From Clostridiales bacterium (lineage in GTDB: Bacteria > Bacillota > Clostridia > Saccharofermentanales > Saccharofermentanaceae), in assembly GCA_017554745.1 (NCBI GenBank), contig JAFZHS010000005.1:1-34672 (forward strand): a DNA stretch of 34,672 bases, in the 5' to 3' direction. The translations under genes and the position numbers were made by a program. Under the pieces are notes generated by a model. The model searched no databases. It was not told where the DNA came from and saw only the letters and a program-made list of their open reading frames with translations. Below are positions 22,959-30,597 of the stretch, one piece after another (within the stretch, counting starts at the first letter, position 1; the number at the start of each line of letters is the position of its first letter).

Positions 22959-24881
22959 TTAGCCTTTGATTGAGTGCCCGCTGTAATTTATCTTGCTCTG
23001 CACCGATTCGGTAGCAGATTGAGGATACTTGTCTTCAGGGAAATTATACCCGTTCCATCCGTTATGCCAAAAGTTTTTTAATTCCTTTGTGGTGTACATG
23101 AAGAAATAACTGCTCCAGCCGATTCTCGGTGTCGAATCGCAGTGGTACCACTGGTCATCGATCTTAATGTAATTCCAGTAGTGCGGATTGTAGATATAAG
23201 GATCTCTGATGATGATCATGTTCTCGATGCCGGCCACGTCGAAAAGTGCTTTCGCGCACATAGCGAACGTGTAGCAGTTGCCGCTTCGTTTTGTGAAGCC
23301 GTCGTATGCAGCTCTTGTCCATGAAGAGTCATCACAGTTGGAGACGTAATAAACGTTGTATCTTACCCAGTAAGTGATCTGGAGGGCCTTCTCCATGTCG
23401 CTCATATCCGAATTGGTGATCTTATCAAGGATCTTCTGCGCTTCAGCATAAACGACATCGGGCTCGACATAAGTCGAGGGCTTTTTCTTGAGCTTGAGGT
23501 TGATCGTAGCTTCAGAAACGTTGCCCGTAAAATCAGTTGCCCTGTATGTGACTACATAAGTGCCGGGTTCATCCGCAGTAACCTCGCTCGTATCGATCTC
23601 GAGGATCGGGTGCGGATCGATGTCATCGGTTACCGTAACATCCTCTCTGTAACCAATCGGATCTCCAATGTAAACCTCGATATCATGCGTGCCCTCGATA
23701 ACAGGCGGCTCGCTGTCTCTTGTTACATAGAACGGGACATCAACAATCGAGCAGTTGCCGGAGTTATCCGTGACTGCTGCTTTCGCGATGAGGTTGCCGC
23801 CAAGAGAGATATCGGGGACTTCCAGCCATTCAATAGTCACTTCGTTGAGGTCATAAACGTTTGTAACGCATTCTTCTACAGGAGGGATCTCATCGACGGA
23901 AAACATGGTCTGCGGGACAGCCTCAGCAGTCGGAGGCGTAGTGTCGACGATATCGAGTTCGCACGGGAAATTAGTGCCGTACATTCTTACGGTAAATCTT
24001 ATCGTCTGCGGAATATTGTAATTGACCGTGGAAAAATCGAGATTGCATGAGACATACTTCGGGAATCTCGGTTCGCCTGTGATATACATGCTGACATCAG
24101 CAGATGTGCCTGCTTCGATAGTATGCTCATTGACGATAAGATCAGTATCTTCGTTGTAGATCGTAAGTGCCGTTACGGCAAAGCCTGCGACAATGATTTC
24201 GAGCAAAAGGATTATGAGAAGAGGCAGCACAAAGCGTCTCTTTCTCTTTATGCCGTAAGATCTTGCTTCCTTTACGGTCTTTCTGGTTTTCTTAGGTTTC
24301 TTCTCAGGTTTCTTCTCAGGCTTTTCAGAAGGCTCTTCGGAAGACTCTTCAGAAGGCTTTTCCACCCTTCTGACTTTTTTATCAGGAGCCCTCTTCGGTG
24401 CTCTTACAGGCCTTACTGCTTCTTCCTCTTCTTCAGCAATATCTTCAGCGATTTCTTCGTGTTGCTGAACAGCAGGCGTACCTCTGTGAAGAACTGCACG
24501 CTCGGGAACATGGGCAGGCATGTGCTGCTCCAATTCTCCGAATTCAGACTTTTCTACAAACTGCGTGTTGATAGCAACAGGGCGCTGCTCAATATGCTGC
24601 GGCGCAGGTGTGCGTTGCAATGAAACATGCTCCTGAACAGGCGCGTTGCGCTGAAGGACTCTTACGGGTGTCTGCCCGCCGGGCTGGCGCTGAGGTGCCT
24701 TAAGCTGAGCGCTGAGCGGAACTTGTCTGGGTTGAGCAACTGCTTCAGCGTTGCGCTGAGCTTCACGGCGAGCCTTGAGCTCGGCTTCTCTCTCGAGGGC
24801 AGCCTCATGCTCTACAGCCTTAAAAACCGCAGCGTCGGCAGATCTTACTCTTCGTGCCTGATTAGGCTCAGCATCATGCAT
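22959..24881 (-). CDS. Membrane-anchored Ig-like/transglutaminase-like protein TG6 with long cytoplasmic tail
   Basis: 640 aa. About 215 cytoplasmic residues come first: Gln/Ala/Arg/Pro-rich to ~100, an acidic run at about 142-154, then Lys/Glu/Pro repeats at about 175-200. The membrane segment is about 217-242. The extracellular part has the shared beta module (EHTIEAGTSADVSMYITGE, IVDTTPPTAEAVP), an Ig-like domain near 392-465, and the catalytic domain: Cys536 in GNCYTFAMCAK, His567 in PHYWNYI, Asp582 in WYHCDST. Its start is 13 bases past the purF stop with an AAAGGGG site overlapping the end of purF, so it is probably cotranscribed. The cytoplasmic tail has no recognised domain and may bind nucleic acid, membrane or partners. 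Confidence 0.85.
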   Translation of the reverse strand: MHDAEPNQARRVRSADAAVFKAVEHEAALEREAELKARREAQRNAEAVAQPRQVPLSAQLKAPQRQPGGQTPVRVLQRNAPVQEHVSLQRTPAPQHIEQRPVAINTQFVEKSEFGELEQHMPAHVPERAVLHRGTPAVQQHEEIAEDIAEEEEEAVRPVRAPKRAPDKKVRRVEKPSEESSEEPSEKPEKKPEKKPKKTRKTVKEARSYGIKRKRRFVLPLLIILLLEIIVAGFAVTALTIYNEDTDLIVNEHTIEAGTSADVSMYITGEPRFPKYVSCNLDFSTVNYNIPQTIRFTVRMYGTNFPCELDIVDTTPPTAEAVPQTMFSVDEIPPVEECVTNVYDLNEVTIEWLEVPDISLGGNLIAKAAVTDNSGNCSIVDVPFYVTRDSEPPVIEGTHDIEVYIGDPIGYREDVTVTDDIDPHPILEIDTSEVTADEPGTYVVTYRATDFTGNVSEATINLKLKKKPSTYVEPDVVYAEAQKILDKITNSDMSDMEKALQITYWVRYNVYYVSNCDDSSWTRAAYDGFTKRSGNCYTFAMCAKALFDVAGIENMIIIRDPYIYNPHYWNYIKIDDQWYHCDSTPRIGWSSYFFMYTTKELKNFWHNGWNGYNFPEDKYPQSATESVQSKINYSGHSIKG

Positions 24882-24894
24882 GGTTTAAGCCCCT

Positions 24895-26250
24895 TTAACG
24901 CTCCGGATAATTGCCGGTAAAGCAGGCATCACAATATCTGAAGTCATCTCCGCCGAGCATATCATTGAGGTCCTCATTCTCGAGATAGCCCAATGAGTCA
25001 GCGCCGATGATGTCACAGATCTCAGGAATGGAGTGATGGCATGCGATGAGGAAATCTTCGTCGGGAACGTCGGTTCCGTAATAACAGGGATGCATGAACG
25101 GCGGAGAACTGATCCTGACGTGGACCTCGGTCGCGCCTGCATTGCGCAGCATGTTGACCTGATTTGCGATAGTATTTCCTCTAACGATCGAATCATCGAT
25201 GATAACGACTCTCTTGCCGCTTACGACAGAAGAGATCGGATTAAGCTTGATCTTAACAGCCTGCTTGCGCTGTTCCTGGGAAGGCTTGATGAATGTTCTT
25301 CCGACATAGGAATTCTTTACAAAGCCCTTCTCGTAAGGAATGCCTGATTCCGCGGAGAAACCGAGAGCTGCATCGATGCCTGACTCGGGCACGCCTATTA
25401 CTATGTCGCAGTCGCAGGGATGCTTTCTTGCAAGGATCCTGCCTGCTTCCCTTCTTGCCTGCGCAACGGAGATGCCGTCGATAACAGAGTCAGGTCTTGC
25501 GAAATAGATATATTCGAAAACACATTTCTTCACGCCACGCTTAATACCGGAATCAACTGATCTGATATCACCGTTTTCCACAATGACGATCTCGCCGGGA
25601 TTAACGTCTCGTATAAATTCAGCGCCGACAGCTTCAAGAGCGCATGTCTCTGAGCAGAAGATAACAGCGTCACCTAACTTGCCCATGACAAGCGGCTTTA
25701 AGCCGAACGGGTCTCTTGCGGCGATAAGCTTGCGGGGGCTCATAACAAGAAGCGCATAGCCTCCCTTGATGATGCCCATCACTTCCTTAACGGCTTCTTC
25801 GACCGAAGGAGTAACTGATCTCTTGCTTGCGATCAGATATGCTATGACCTCTGAATCTGTTGTCGTATGGAAGATTGCGCCCTTGTCCTCAAGCTCTCTT
25901 TTGAGAGTGTCCGCGTTGGTAAGATTACCGTTGTGGGCGATCGAAAGTGTACCTTTGGAATACTGCGTAACGATGGGCTGGGCATTCTCCGGAACGCTTC
26001 CTCCGGAAGTGGAATATCTGACATGTCCTATCGCGATATCGCCCTTAAGACTCTTGATCTTGTCGCTGCTCAAAACATCGCTGACAAGTCCCATCCCCTT
26101 AACGCACTCAATGGAAGCGTCATCATTGGTAGCAATACCACAGCTCTCCTGTCCCCTGTGCTGGAGACTGAAAAGCCCATAGTAAACATCACATGCGCAG
26201 TCAGTACTGCCGTGAATTCCAAAGATTCCGCATTCCTCATGTATGGCCAT
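24895..26250 (-). CDS. purF: Amidophosphoribosyltransferase
   Basis: 451 aa. Catalyses the first committed step of purine synthesis, PRPP plus glutamine to phosphoribosylamine. The start MAIHEECGIFG gives the short propeptide and catalytic Cys7 of the glutamine amidotransferase half, with QHRGQESCGI following. The PRPP loop VVIIDDSIVRGNT lies near 350-362. Cys in KKCVFEYIYF, HPCYYGTD and the C-terminal YCDACF match the four ligands of the iron-sulfur cluster found in the Bacillus-type enzyme. No other pur gene is adjacent. It is unusual that the next gene, 13 bases on, is a surface transglutaminase-like protein. No purine riboswitch is seen upstream. Confidence 0.97.
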   Translation of the reverse strand: MAIHEECGIFGIHGSTDCACDVYYGLFSLQHRGQESCGIATNDDASIECVKGMGLVSDVLSSDKIKSLKGDIAIGHVRYSTSGGSVPENAQPIVTQYSKGTLSIAHNGNLTNADTLKRELEDKGAIFHTTTDSEVIAYLIASKRSVTPSVEEAVKEVMGIIKGGYALLVMSPRKLIAARDPFGLKPLVMGKLGDAVIFCSETCALEAVGAEFIRDVNPGEIVIVENGDIRSVDSGIKRGVKKCVFEYIYFARPDSVIDGISVAQARREAGRILARKHPCDCDIVIGVPESGIDAALGFSAESGIPYEKGFVKNSYVGRTFIKPSQEQRKQAVKIKLNPISSVVSGKRVVIIDDSIVRGNTIANQVNMLRNAGATEVHVRISSPPFMHPCYYGTDVPDEDFLIACHHSIPEICDIIGADSLGYLENEDLNDMLGGDDFRYCDACFTGNYPER

Positions 26251-26285
26251 GCTAAGATTTTATCACCTGGATGGCGAACAGTTAT

Positions 26286-26315
26286 GCGGTAAAACGTATG
26301 TATTTTGATTACCGC
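26286..26315. promoter_or_regulatory. Inverted repeat between purF and the radical SAM gene
   Basis: Perfect 7-base arms GCGGTAA (26286-26292) and TTACCGC (26309-26315) around a 16-base spacer, within the 129-base divergent region. It could be an operator serving one or both genes or a hairpin in the purF leader. No clear promoters were identified here. Confidence 0.4.
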
Positions 26316-26379
26316 TGTGTTACCTGTTTTGGATAAAACAACAACGGCCGCGCGCATTAAGTAGTAAAATAGCCGTGAT

Positions 26380-27270
26380 ATGGAAAGCCTTTTTGATAAT
26401 TGCAACCTTTGTCCCAGGCGGTGCGGCGCAGACAGAACGCACGGCAGGACCGGCTTTTGCCGGATGCCCGATTACCCCCTGGTAAACCTGATAAAGCTCC
26501 ACTACGGTGAAGAGCCGGTCATAAGCGGGGAGTCAGGCAGCGGTACGGTCTTCTTCGAAGGCTGCAGCTTAGGCTGCGTATTCTGCCAGAACTATAAGAT
26601 CTCAAGAGGCCCCACGGATCACGGCATGAAGATGGATAAAGACAGCCTCTCTGAGGCTTACTTAAAGCTCCAGGAACAGGGCGCAAATAACATCAATCTC
26701 GTAACTCCCATGCATTTCGCGCCGGTCGTCGCAGATTCCGTTGCCAAAGCAAGATCAGAAGGCCTTAAGATACCTGTCGCAGTTAATTGTTCGGGATATG
26801 AACTCGTGTCAACGCTCAAGCTTTTCGACGGGCTCGTTGATATATACATGCCTGACATGAAATACTTCTCTTCAAAGCTCTCATCGGAATACTCGCACGC
26901 GCCCGATTATTTCACCGTCTGCGCAAGTGCGATAGACGAGATGGTAAGGCAGACCGGAGATGCAGTTATCGGAGAAGACGGACTTATCAAGAAGGGTGTC
27001 ATCGTAAGGCACCTGATACTGCCGGGAGGACTTTTCGACTCGAAGCACATCTTGGATTACCTGACATCAAGATACGGCAACAGGATCTATATAAGCCTCA
27101 TGAGCCAGTACACTCCGATGCCGGGCGCTATGGGCAGACTCAAGGAACGTCCTTCGCAAAGGAACTGCGAGAGCCTTGCTGATTACTTAGCTTCCAAAGG
27201 TCAGGTAAACGCCTTCGTACAGGAGTACGATTCCGACGGAAAAGAAATGATCCCGGACTTCCTGTCGTGA
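26380..27270 (+). CDS. Radical SAM protein, PflX-like
   Basis: 296 aa. The radical SAM cluster motif is C-x3-C-x2-C at residues 62, 66 and 69 (EGCSLGCVFCQN). An extra N-terminal Cys set (C8, C11, C15, C27) resembles the zinc- or second-cluster-like region of PflX-type proteins related to pyruvate formate-lyase activating enzymes. The later VNCSGYE, MPDMKYF and MSQYTPMPG segments are typical of this subgroup. Substrate unknown. It is transcribed away from purF, has a weak ribosome site, and ends in a terminator whose stem overlaps the stop codon. A linked glycyl radical enzyme is not visible in the window. Confidence 0.88.
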   Translation: MESLFDNCNLCPRRCGADRTHGRTGFCRMPDYPLVNLIKLHYGEEPVISGESGSGTVFFEGCSLGCVFCQNYKISRGPTDHGMKMDKDSLSEAYLKLQEQGANNINLVTPMHFAPVVADSVAKARSEGLKIPVAVNCSGYELVSTLKLFDGLVDIYMPDMKYFSSKLSSEYSHAPDYFTVCASAIDEMVRQTGDAVIGEDGLIKKGVIVRHLILPGGLFDSKHILDYLTSRYGNRIYISLMSQYTPMPGAMGRLKERPSQRNCESLADYLASKGQVNAFVQEYDSDGKEMIPDFLS

Positions 27271-27284
27271 AGCCGGGATCTTTT
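27249..27284 (+). terminator. Bidirectional terminator between radical SAM gene and trxA
   Basis: GATCCCGG (27249-27256) pairs with CCGGGATC (27273-27280), extended by CTT/AAG, then TTTTATT on the plus strand and an ATTTCTTTT run on the minus strand. The radical SAM stop codon lies inside the loop. Confidence 0.8.
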
Positions 27285-27306
27285 ATTCTGAGTTGTTTAC
27301 GTCTTA

Positions 27307-27627
27307 TCAGATAAGACCTTCTATGATCGCCTCAAGCTTTTGCTGGGGAACAAATCCGATGGACTCGTCAACGACTTCGCCGTTCTTAAAGAACTTAACT
27401 GCAGGAATGCTCGAGATATAATACTGCTCGGCAATATCCATGTTATCGTCTACATTGAGCTTGCAGACCTTAAGCTTTCCTTCGTACTTCGCAGCTAAGG
27501 ATGAGATGACGGGGCCCAGCATCTTGCAGGGACCGCACCAGTCAGCCCAGAAGTCTACAAGTACCGGTACTGTGCTGAAAAGAACCTCTTCTTCGAAATT
27601 GCCGGAATCTAAAATGATCTCTGCCAT
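27307..27627 (-). CDS. trxA: Thioredoxin
   Basis: 106 aa, standard length. The active site WCGPC is at 30-34 within FWADWCGPCKMLGPV, and the cis-Pro loop SIPAVKFF is present. It reduces protein disulfides in the cytosol. A clear AAGGAG precedes the ATG. It lies 27 bases behind the DUF134 regulator on the same strand and is probably cotranscribed, so the pair may respond to a redox or metal signal. Confidence 0.97.
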   Translation of the reverse strand: MAEIILDSGNFEEEVLFSTVPVLVDFWADWCGPCKMLGPVISSLAAKYEGKLKVCKLNVDDNMDIAEQYYISSIPAVKFFKNGEVVDESIGFVPQQKLEAIIEGLI

Positions 27628-27654
27628 AACCGTTCTCCTTTGCTTTTTATCGTG

Positions 27655-27993
27655 TCACTTGCTGTCTTTTCCCGAACAATTACCCGCGGCGCAGCACTCT
27701 CCGCCTTCGCACACCCTGTAATTGCCGCCTTCGATGCACAGCGTCTTGCCGTTTATCAGCGAATCAGCGATCTTAAATCTTGCCGTCTCGTATATCTCGG
27801 TGACCGTGGTCCTTGAGATATCCATCTGCCCGGCACATTCTTCGTGCGTCATCTTCTGATAATCCACATGCCTGATTACTTCAAATTCTTCGATAGTAAG
27901 GACCTGTGCTTCGATCTTATCTGCGCCTGAAGGCACAAATCTCGTGAACTTAGGTTCCTCACATACTCTTCTGACTCTCACCGGTCTGGGCAT
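27655..27993 (-). CDS. DUF134 family DNA-binding protein
   Basis: 112 aa from the ATG ending at 27993, chosen because AGGAG lies ten bases upstream and family proteins begin MPRPVRVRRV. An in-frame start at 28020 would put the palindrome inside the coding region. The middle has a sigma-70 region 4-like helix-turn-helix (TIEEFEVIRHVDYQKMTHEE, DISRTTVTEIYETARFKIADS). The C-terminus is Cys-rich (CEGGECCAAGNCSG), which suggests metal or cluster binding, as often seen in this family. It precedes trxA. The 30-base palindrome directly upstream could be its own operator. Confidence 0.85.
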   Translation of the reverse strand: MPRPVRVRRVCEEPKFTRFVPSGADKIEAQVLTIEEFEVIRHVDYQKMTHEECAGQMDISRTTVTEIYETARFKIADSLINGKTLCIEGGNYRVCEGGECCAAGNCSGKDSK

Positions 27994-28014
27994 CTGAACA
28001 GCGCTCCTAAAAAA

Positions 28015-28044
28015 TGACATATGCCGTGTTTACGACATATGTCA
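28015..28044. promoter_or_regulatory. Long palindrome upstream of the DUF134 gene
   Basis: Perfect 9-base arms TGACATATG (28015-28023) and CATATGTCA (28036-28044), with an inner CGT/ACG pair, around GTTT. On the minus strand it is followed at once by TTTTTT and then the AGGAG site. It may be an operator, a terminator after rfbA, or both. TTGACA overlaps the first minus-strand arm and a weak ATATGT box sits in the second, so a promoter could be embedded. Confidence 0.6.
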
Positions 28045-28100
28045 ATTATAACATTATGATGCCCGAAAACATATACCGGGCAAGTTTTGATCAAAACCCG

Positions 28101-28967
28101 TCAGATTTCTTCGCTCAAAGCCTCAAGATACTGGCCGTAATTGGTCTTGGACATGGAGTGCGCGAGCTCTGCGAACTGCTCTTTTGCTATCCATCTGTTT
28201 CTCCATGCTATCTCTTCGAGACAGCCGATCATTCTTCCCGATCTCTGGGCTGCCCTGATCTGGCCTGCGGCTTCATAGAGGCTGTCCGGATTGCCTGCGT
28301 CAAACCACGAGAATTCCTTGCCCAGAGGAATGACACTGAGCTGTCCCCTCTTAAGGTACTCTTCGTTGACCGAAGTGATCTCAAGTTCGCCTCTTCCTGA
28401 AGGCTGGACGTTAGCAGCTATATCGACAACGCTCGAATCGTAGAAATAGAGACCCGGAACGATGTAATTGGACTTCGGATGTCTCGGCTTCTCTTCGATG
28501 GATACGGCCTTGCCGTCAGGATCGAATTCAACGACGCCGAACGCTCTCGGGTCAGCCACATAATAACCGAAGATAACAGCGCCTTCGCCGTTGCTTGCAG
28601 CCATTCTGAGCTTGCGTCTGAAGAAAGGTCCATAGAAGATATTGTCGCCTAAAGCAAGGCAGACAGAATCGCCTCCGATAAACTCCTTGCCAATGATGAA
28701 AGCATCAGCGATACCTCTTTGTACCTTCTGCTCAAGATACTGGATCTTAATGCCGAGATGTGAGCCGTCACCCAAAAGATCTACGAACGGCTTTGTATCG
28801 TCCGGCGGAGTGATAACGAGGATGTCCTTGATCCCGGCTTCCATTAAGACAGCCAGAGGATAGTAGATCATCGGTTTATCGTAAACAGGCAGCAAGGGCT
28901 TACACACGGGCTTCGTAATAGGATAAAGACGCGTGCCTTTTCCTGCTGCAAGAATAATTCCTTTCAT
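28101..28967 (-). CDS. rfbA: Glucose-1-phosphate thymidylyltransferase
   Basis: 288 aa from the ATG ending at 28967, fixed by GGAGG seven bases upstream; an in-frame extension to 29048 runs through the promoter. It makes dTDP-glucose from dTTP and glucose-1-phosphate, first step to dTDP-rhamnose and related sugars. The nucleotide-binding signature [15 protein letters not shown], then [16 protein letters not shown], begins at residue 6. The [20 protein letters not shown] segment and the C-terminal helical region are typical. rfbB, rfbC and rfbD are absent here, so the later enzymes must be elsewhere. It may supply sugar nucleotide for surface glycans. Confidence 0.95.
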   Translation of the reverse strand: MKGIILAAGKGTRLYPITKPVCKPLLPVYDKPMIYYPLAVLMEAGIKDILVITPPDDTKPFVDLLGDGSHLGIKIQYLEQKVQRGIADAFIIGKEFIGGDSVCLALGDNIFYGPFFRRKLRMAASNGEGAVIFGYYVADPRAFGVVEFDPDGKAVSIEEKPRHPKSNYIVPGLYFYDSSVVDIAANVQPSGRGELEITSVNEEYLKRGQLSVIPLGKEFSWFDAGNPDSLYEAAGQIRAAQRSGRMIGCLEEIAWRNRWIAKEQFAELAHSMSKTNYGQYLEALSEEI

Positions 28968-29007
28968 ATCGCACCCTCCGATATTTTCAAAAACTGTTGA
29001 CAACATA

Positions 29008-29035
29008 AATATACAATACAAAGTCCATCTGTAAA
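29008..29035 (-). promoter_or_regulatory. Promoter of rfbA
   Basis: Minus strand: TTTACA (29030-29035), 16-base spacer, TATATT (29008-29013), 40 bases before the start codon. Confidence 0.55.
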
Positions 29036-29123
29036 AGAATAAAGGCAATAATTTATCAGGTTCATTTGTTCTGCGGGCAATGCGATAATAAGCGCGAAAA
29101 CCATATTACCAGCGAGGTGCAGC

Positions 29124-30404
29124 ATGCCGGAATTCTTAAAAGACCTGACTATATGGTCGGTACTTACAGAGGTCGTTTTCTTTTTCTATCTGGTCCTTTT
29201 CATCTGGGGAGGGACCAACAAGTTCGGGAAAAAGAACGAATTCAATGATGATTTTGCAAGCCTTGACGCGATGAAATCTTTGCGCGGCTTTGCGGCTATC
29301 GGAGTCATTCTCCACCACATTTCACAGGAGCAGATATTCCAGCAGAATCATGTTCTCTCGCCGTTCGTTAATGCGGGCGCGTACTTCGTTGCGATATTCT
29401 TTTTCTGCTCCGGCTACGGACTTATCAAGAGCCTCGACACAAAGCAGAACTACCTTAAGGGCTTCATCAGGCACAGGATCGTAAAGGCGATCGTAGTACC
29501 GTTCTACGTAGACGTGCTGGTCTACGGACTGCTCATGTATTTCGCGGGCTTCAAGCTCCCGAAGGAGCGCTGGATCTTCAACGCTCTGGGCCTTACCATG
29601 ATGAACGAATACGCATGGTTCCCGATAGTCCTCGCTTTCCTTTATCTCGCATTCTTCCTTTGCTTCCGCTTCATCAAGAACCGCCCCGTATGTCTTGGCA
29701 TCATGCTCCTCTTCATCATCGGACTGGGCATCGGCTTCTGCTACAACGGACATTTCGCATGGTGGCACGGAGAAAACAACTGGTGGCTTACGCCTGCGGC
29801 TGCTAAAGCAGAGTGGTGGCAGGTAGAAAAAGCCCTGTGGTTCAACGGCGAATGGTGGGTCAACTCGGCACCCGCATTCTTCACGGGACTTGTTTTCGCA
29901 AGCTACGAAAAGTATCTTGTAGCATTCTTCAAGAAGCTGTACAGCGTTAAGTTCCTCGTTCTCCTGGCTGTCACGATGGTCTTCTTCAAGCTCTCATCCT
30001 GGGGACAGGCAAAGTTCGGTTACTGGACCGAATGGAACGGCAACGGCCCCGGAATCGCAGAGAAGATGAAGACATATTTCTGCCAGGTACCGCTGTTCCT
30101 GTTCCTCGGCCTTGCGATCATCATCTTCATGATGAAATATCACGTAAGCAACCCCGTAACACGCTTCTTCGGCAAGTATTCGCTCCACACATACTTAATG
30201 AACCTCGCTGCGCTCACGGCATTGAGATTCCTGCAGACTGATAAGACTTCGCCCATCAAGGCCGGCAAGTACGACCTGCTTGTCTATGCACTCGCAGTAA
30301 TCGTTGCTTCAGCGCTCCTCGGTGTCGCAGAGCAGAAGCTCACGGCACTTGTCCAGAAGCTTTTATTCCGTCAGAAAAAGGAAAAGGCACAGGCCGCAGG
30401 CTGA
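29124..30404 (+). CDS. Acyltransferase 3 family membrane protein
   Basis: 426 aa with about ten hydrophobic helices. After a first helix (about 10-28) comes the family motif SLRGFAAIGVILHHIS (near 52-67), with the His needed in acyltransferase-3 proteins such as OatA-type O-acetyltransferases. The FFFCSGYGLIKSL stretch and the basic RHRIVKAIVVPFYV loop are also typical. Such proteins move acyl groups across the membrane onto glycans. There is no C-terminal SGNH domain; the SGNH-like protein at 18570-19670 is about 9.5 kb away, so a partnership is only possible. GAGGT lies five bases before the ATG. It is divergent from rfbA, which also serves glycan synthesis. Confidence 0.88.
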   Translation: MPEFLKDLTIWSVLTEVVFFFYLVLFIWGGTNKFGKKNEFNDDFASLDAMKSLRGFAAIGVILHHISQEQIFQQNHVLSPFVNAGAYFVAIFFFCSGYGLIKSLDTKQNYLKGFIRHRIVKAIVVPFYVDVLVYGLLMYFAGFKLPKERWIFNALGLTMMNEYAWFPIVLAFLYLAFFLCFRFIKNRPVCLGIMLLFIIGLGIGFCYNGHFAWWHGENNWWLTPAAAKAEWWQVEKALWFNGEWWVNSAPAFFTGLVFASYEKYLVAFFKKLYSVKFLVLLAVTMVFFKLSSWGQAKFGYWTEWNGNGPGIAEKMKTYFCQVPLFLFLGLAIIIFMMKYHVSNPVTRFFGKYSLHTYLMNLAALTALRFLQTDKTSPIKAGKYDLLVYALAVIVASALLGVAEQKLTALVQKLLFRQKKEKAQAAG

Positions 30405-30432
30405 TACCGCGCGGCATACCGCTGAAAATACT

Positions 30433-30462
30433 AAAGGCTGCCTCATATGAGACAGCCTTTTT
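30433..30462 (+). terminator. Terminator of the acyltransferase gene
   Basis: AAAGGCTG (30433-30440) pairs with CAGCCTTT (30453-30460), with an inner CTC/GAG pair, then TTTTTA on the plus strand. On the minus strand the tail is TTTAGTATTTTC, so it may also end the tRNA-Gly transcript. Confidence 0.75.
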
Positions 30463-30465
30463 AGG

Positions 30466-30540
30466 TGGAGCGGGATACGAGATTCGGACTCGCGACTTTC
30501 ACCTTGGCAAGGTGACACTCTACCACTGAGTTAATCCCGC
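30466..30540 (-). tRNA. tRNA-Gly (anticodon GCC)
   Basis: 75 bases with encoded CCA. The acceptor GCGGGAT pairs with ATCCCGC. The D loop AGTGGTA keeps the GG pair. The anticodon loop TTGCCAA gives GCC. T arm GCGAG/CTCGT holds loop TCCGAAT, where the usual T at position 55 is C (minus-strand base at 30487). A perfect promoter lies just upstream. Confidence 0.93.
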
Positions 30541-30550
30541 GTGCCTGATT

Positions 30551-30579
30551 ATTATATTGTCGACCTCCCTTTTTGTCAA
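30551..30579 (-). promoter_or_regulatory. Consensus promoter of tRNA-Gly(GCC)
   Basis: Minus strand: TTGACA (30574-30579), 17-base spacer, TATAAT (30551-30556), ten bases before the tRNA 5' end. It shows the tRNA is an independent, strongly expressed unit. Confidence 0.85.
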
Positions 30580-30597
30580 CTGCAATTTTTTTCTGTT

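Noticed and set aside
26251..26379. Purine riboswitch or PurR boxes upstream of purF
   Set aside because: No purine aptamer core is visible and only one imperfect GAACA-type word is present, so the regulator cannot be named.
26320..26502. Small minus-strand frame antisense to the radical SAM start
   Set aside because: No ribosome site or family features; it spans the divergent region and the Cys-rich start of a clear gene.
27301..27317. GTCTTAT-CAG-ATAAGAC palindrome as trxA terminator
   Set aside because: It overlaps the trxA stop codon, has a 3-base loop and no T-run on the minus strand; the stronger hairpin at 27249-27284 does the job.
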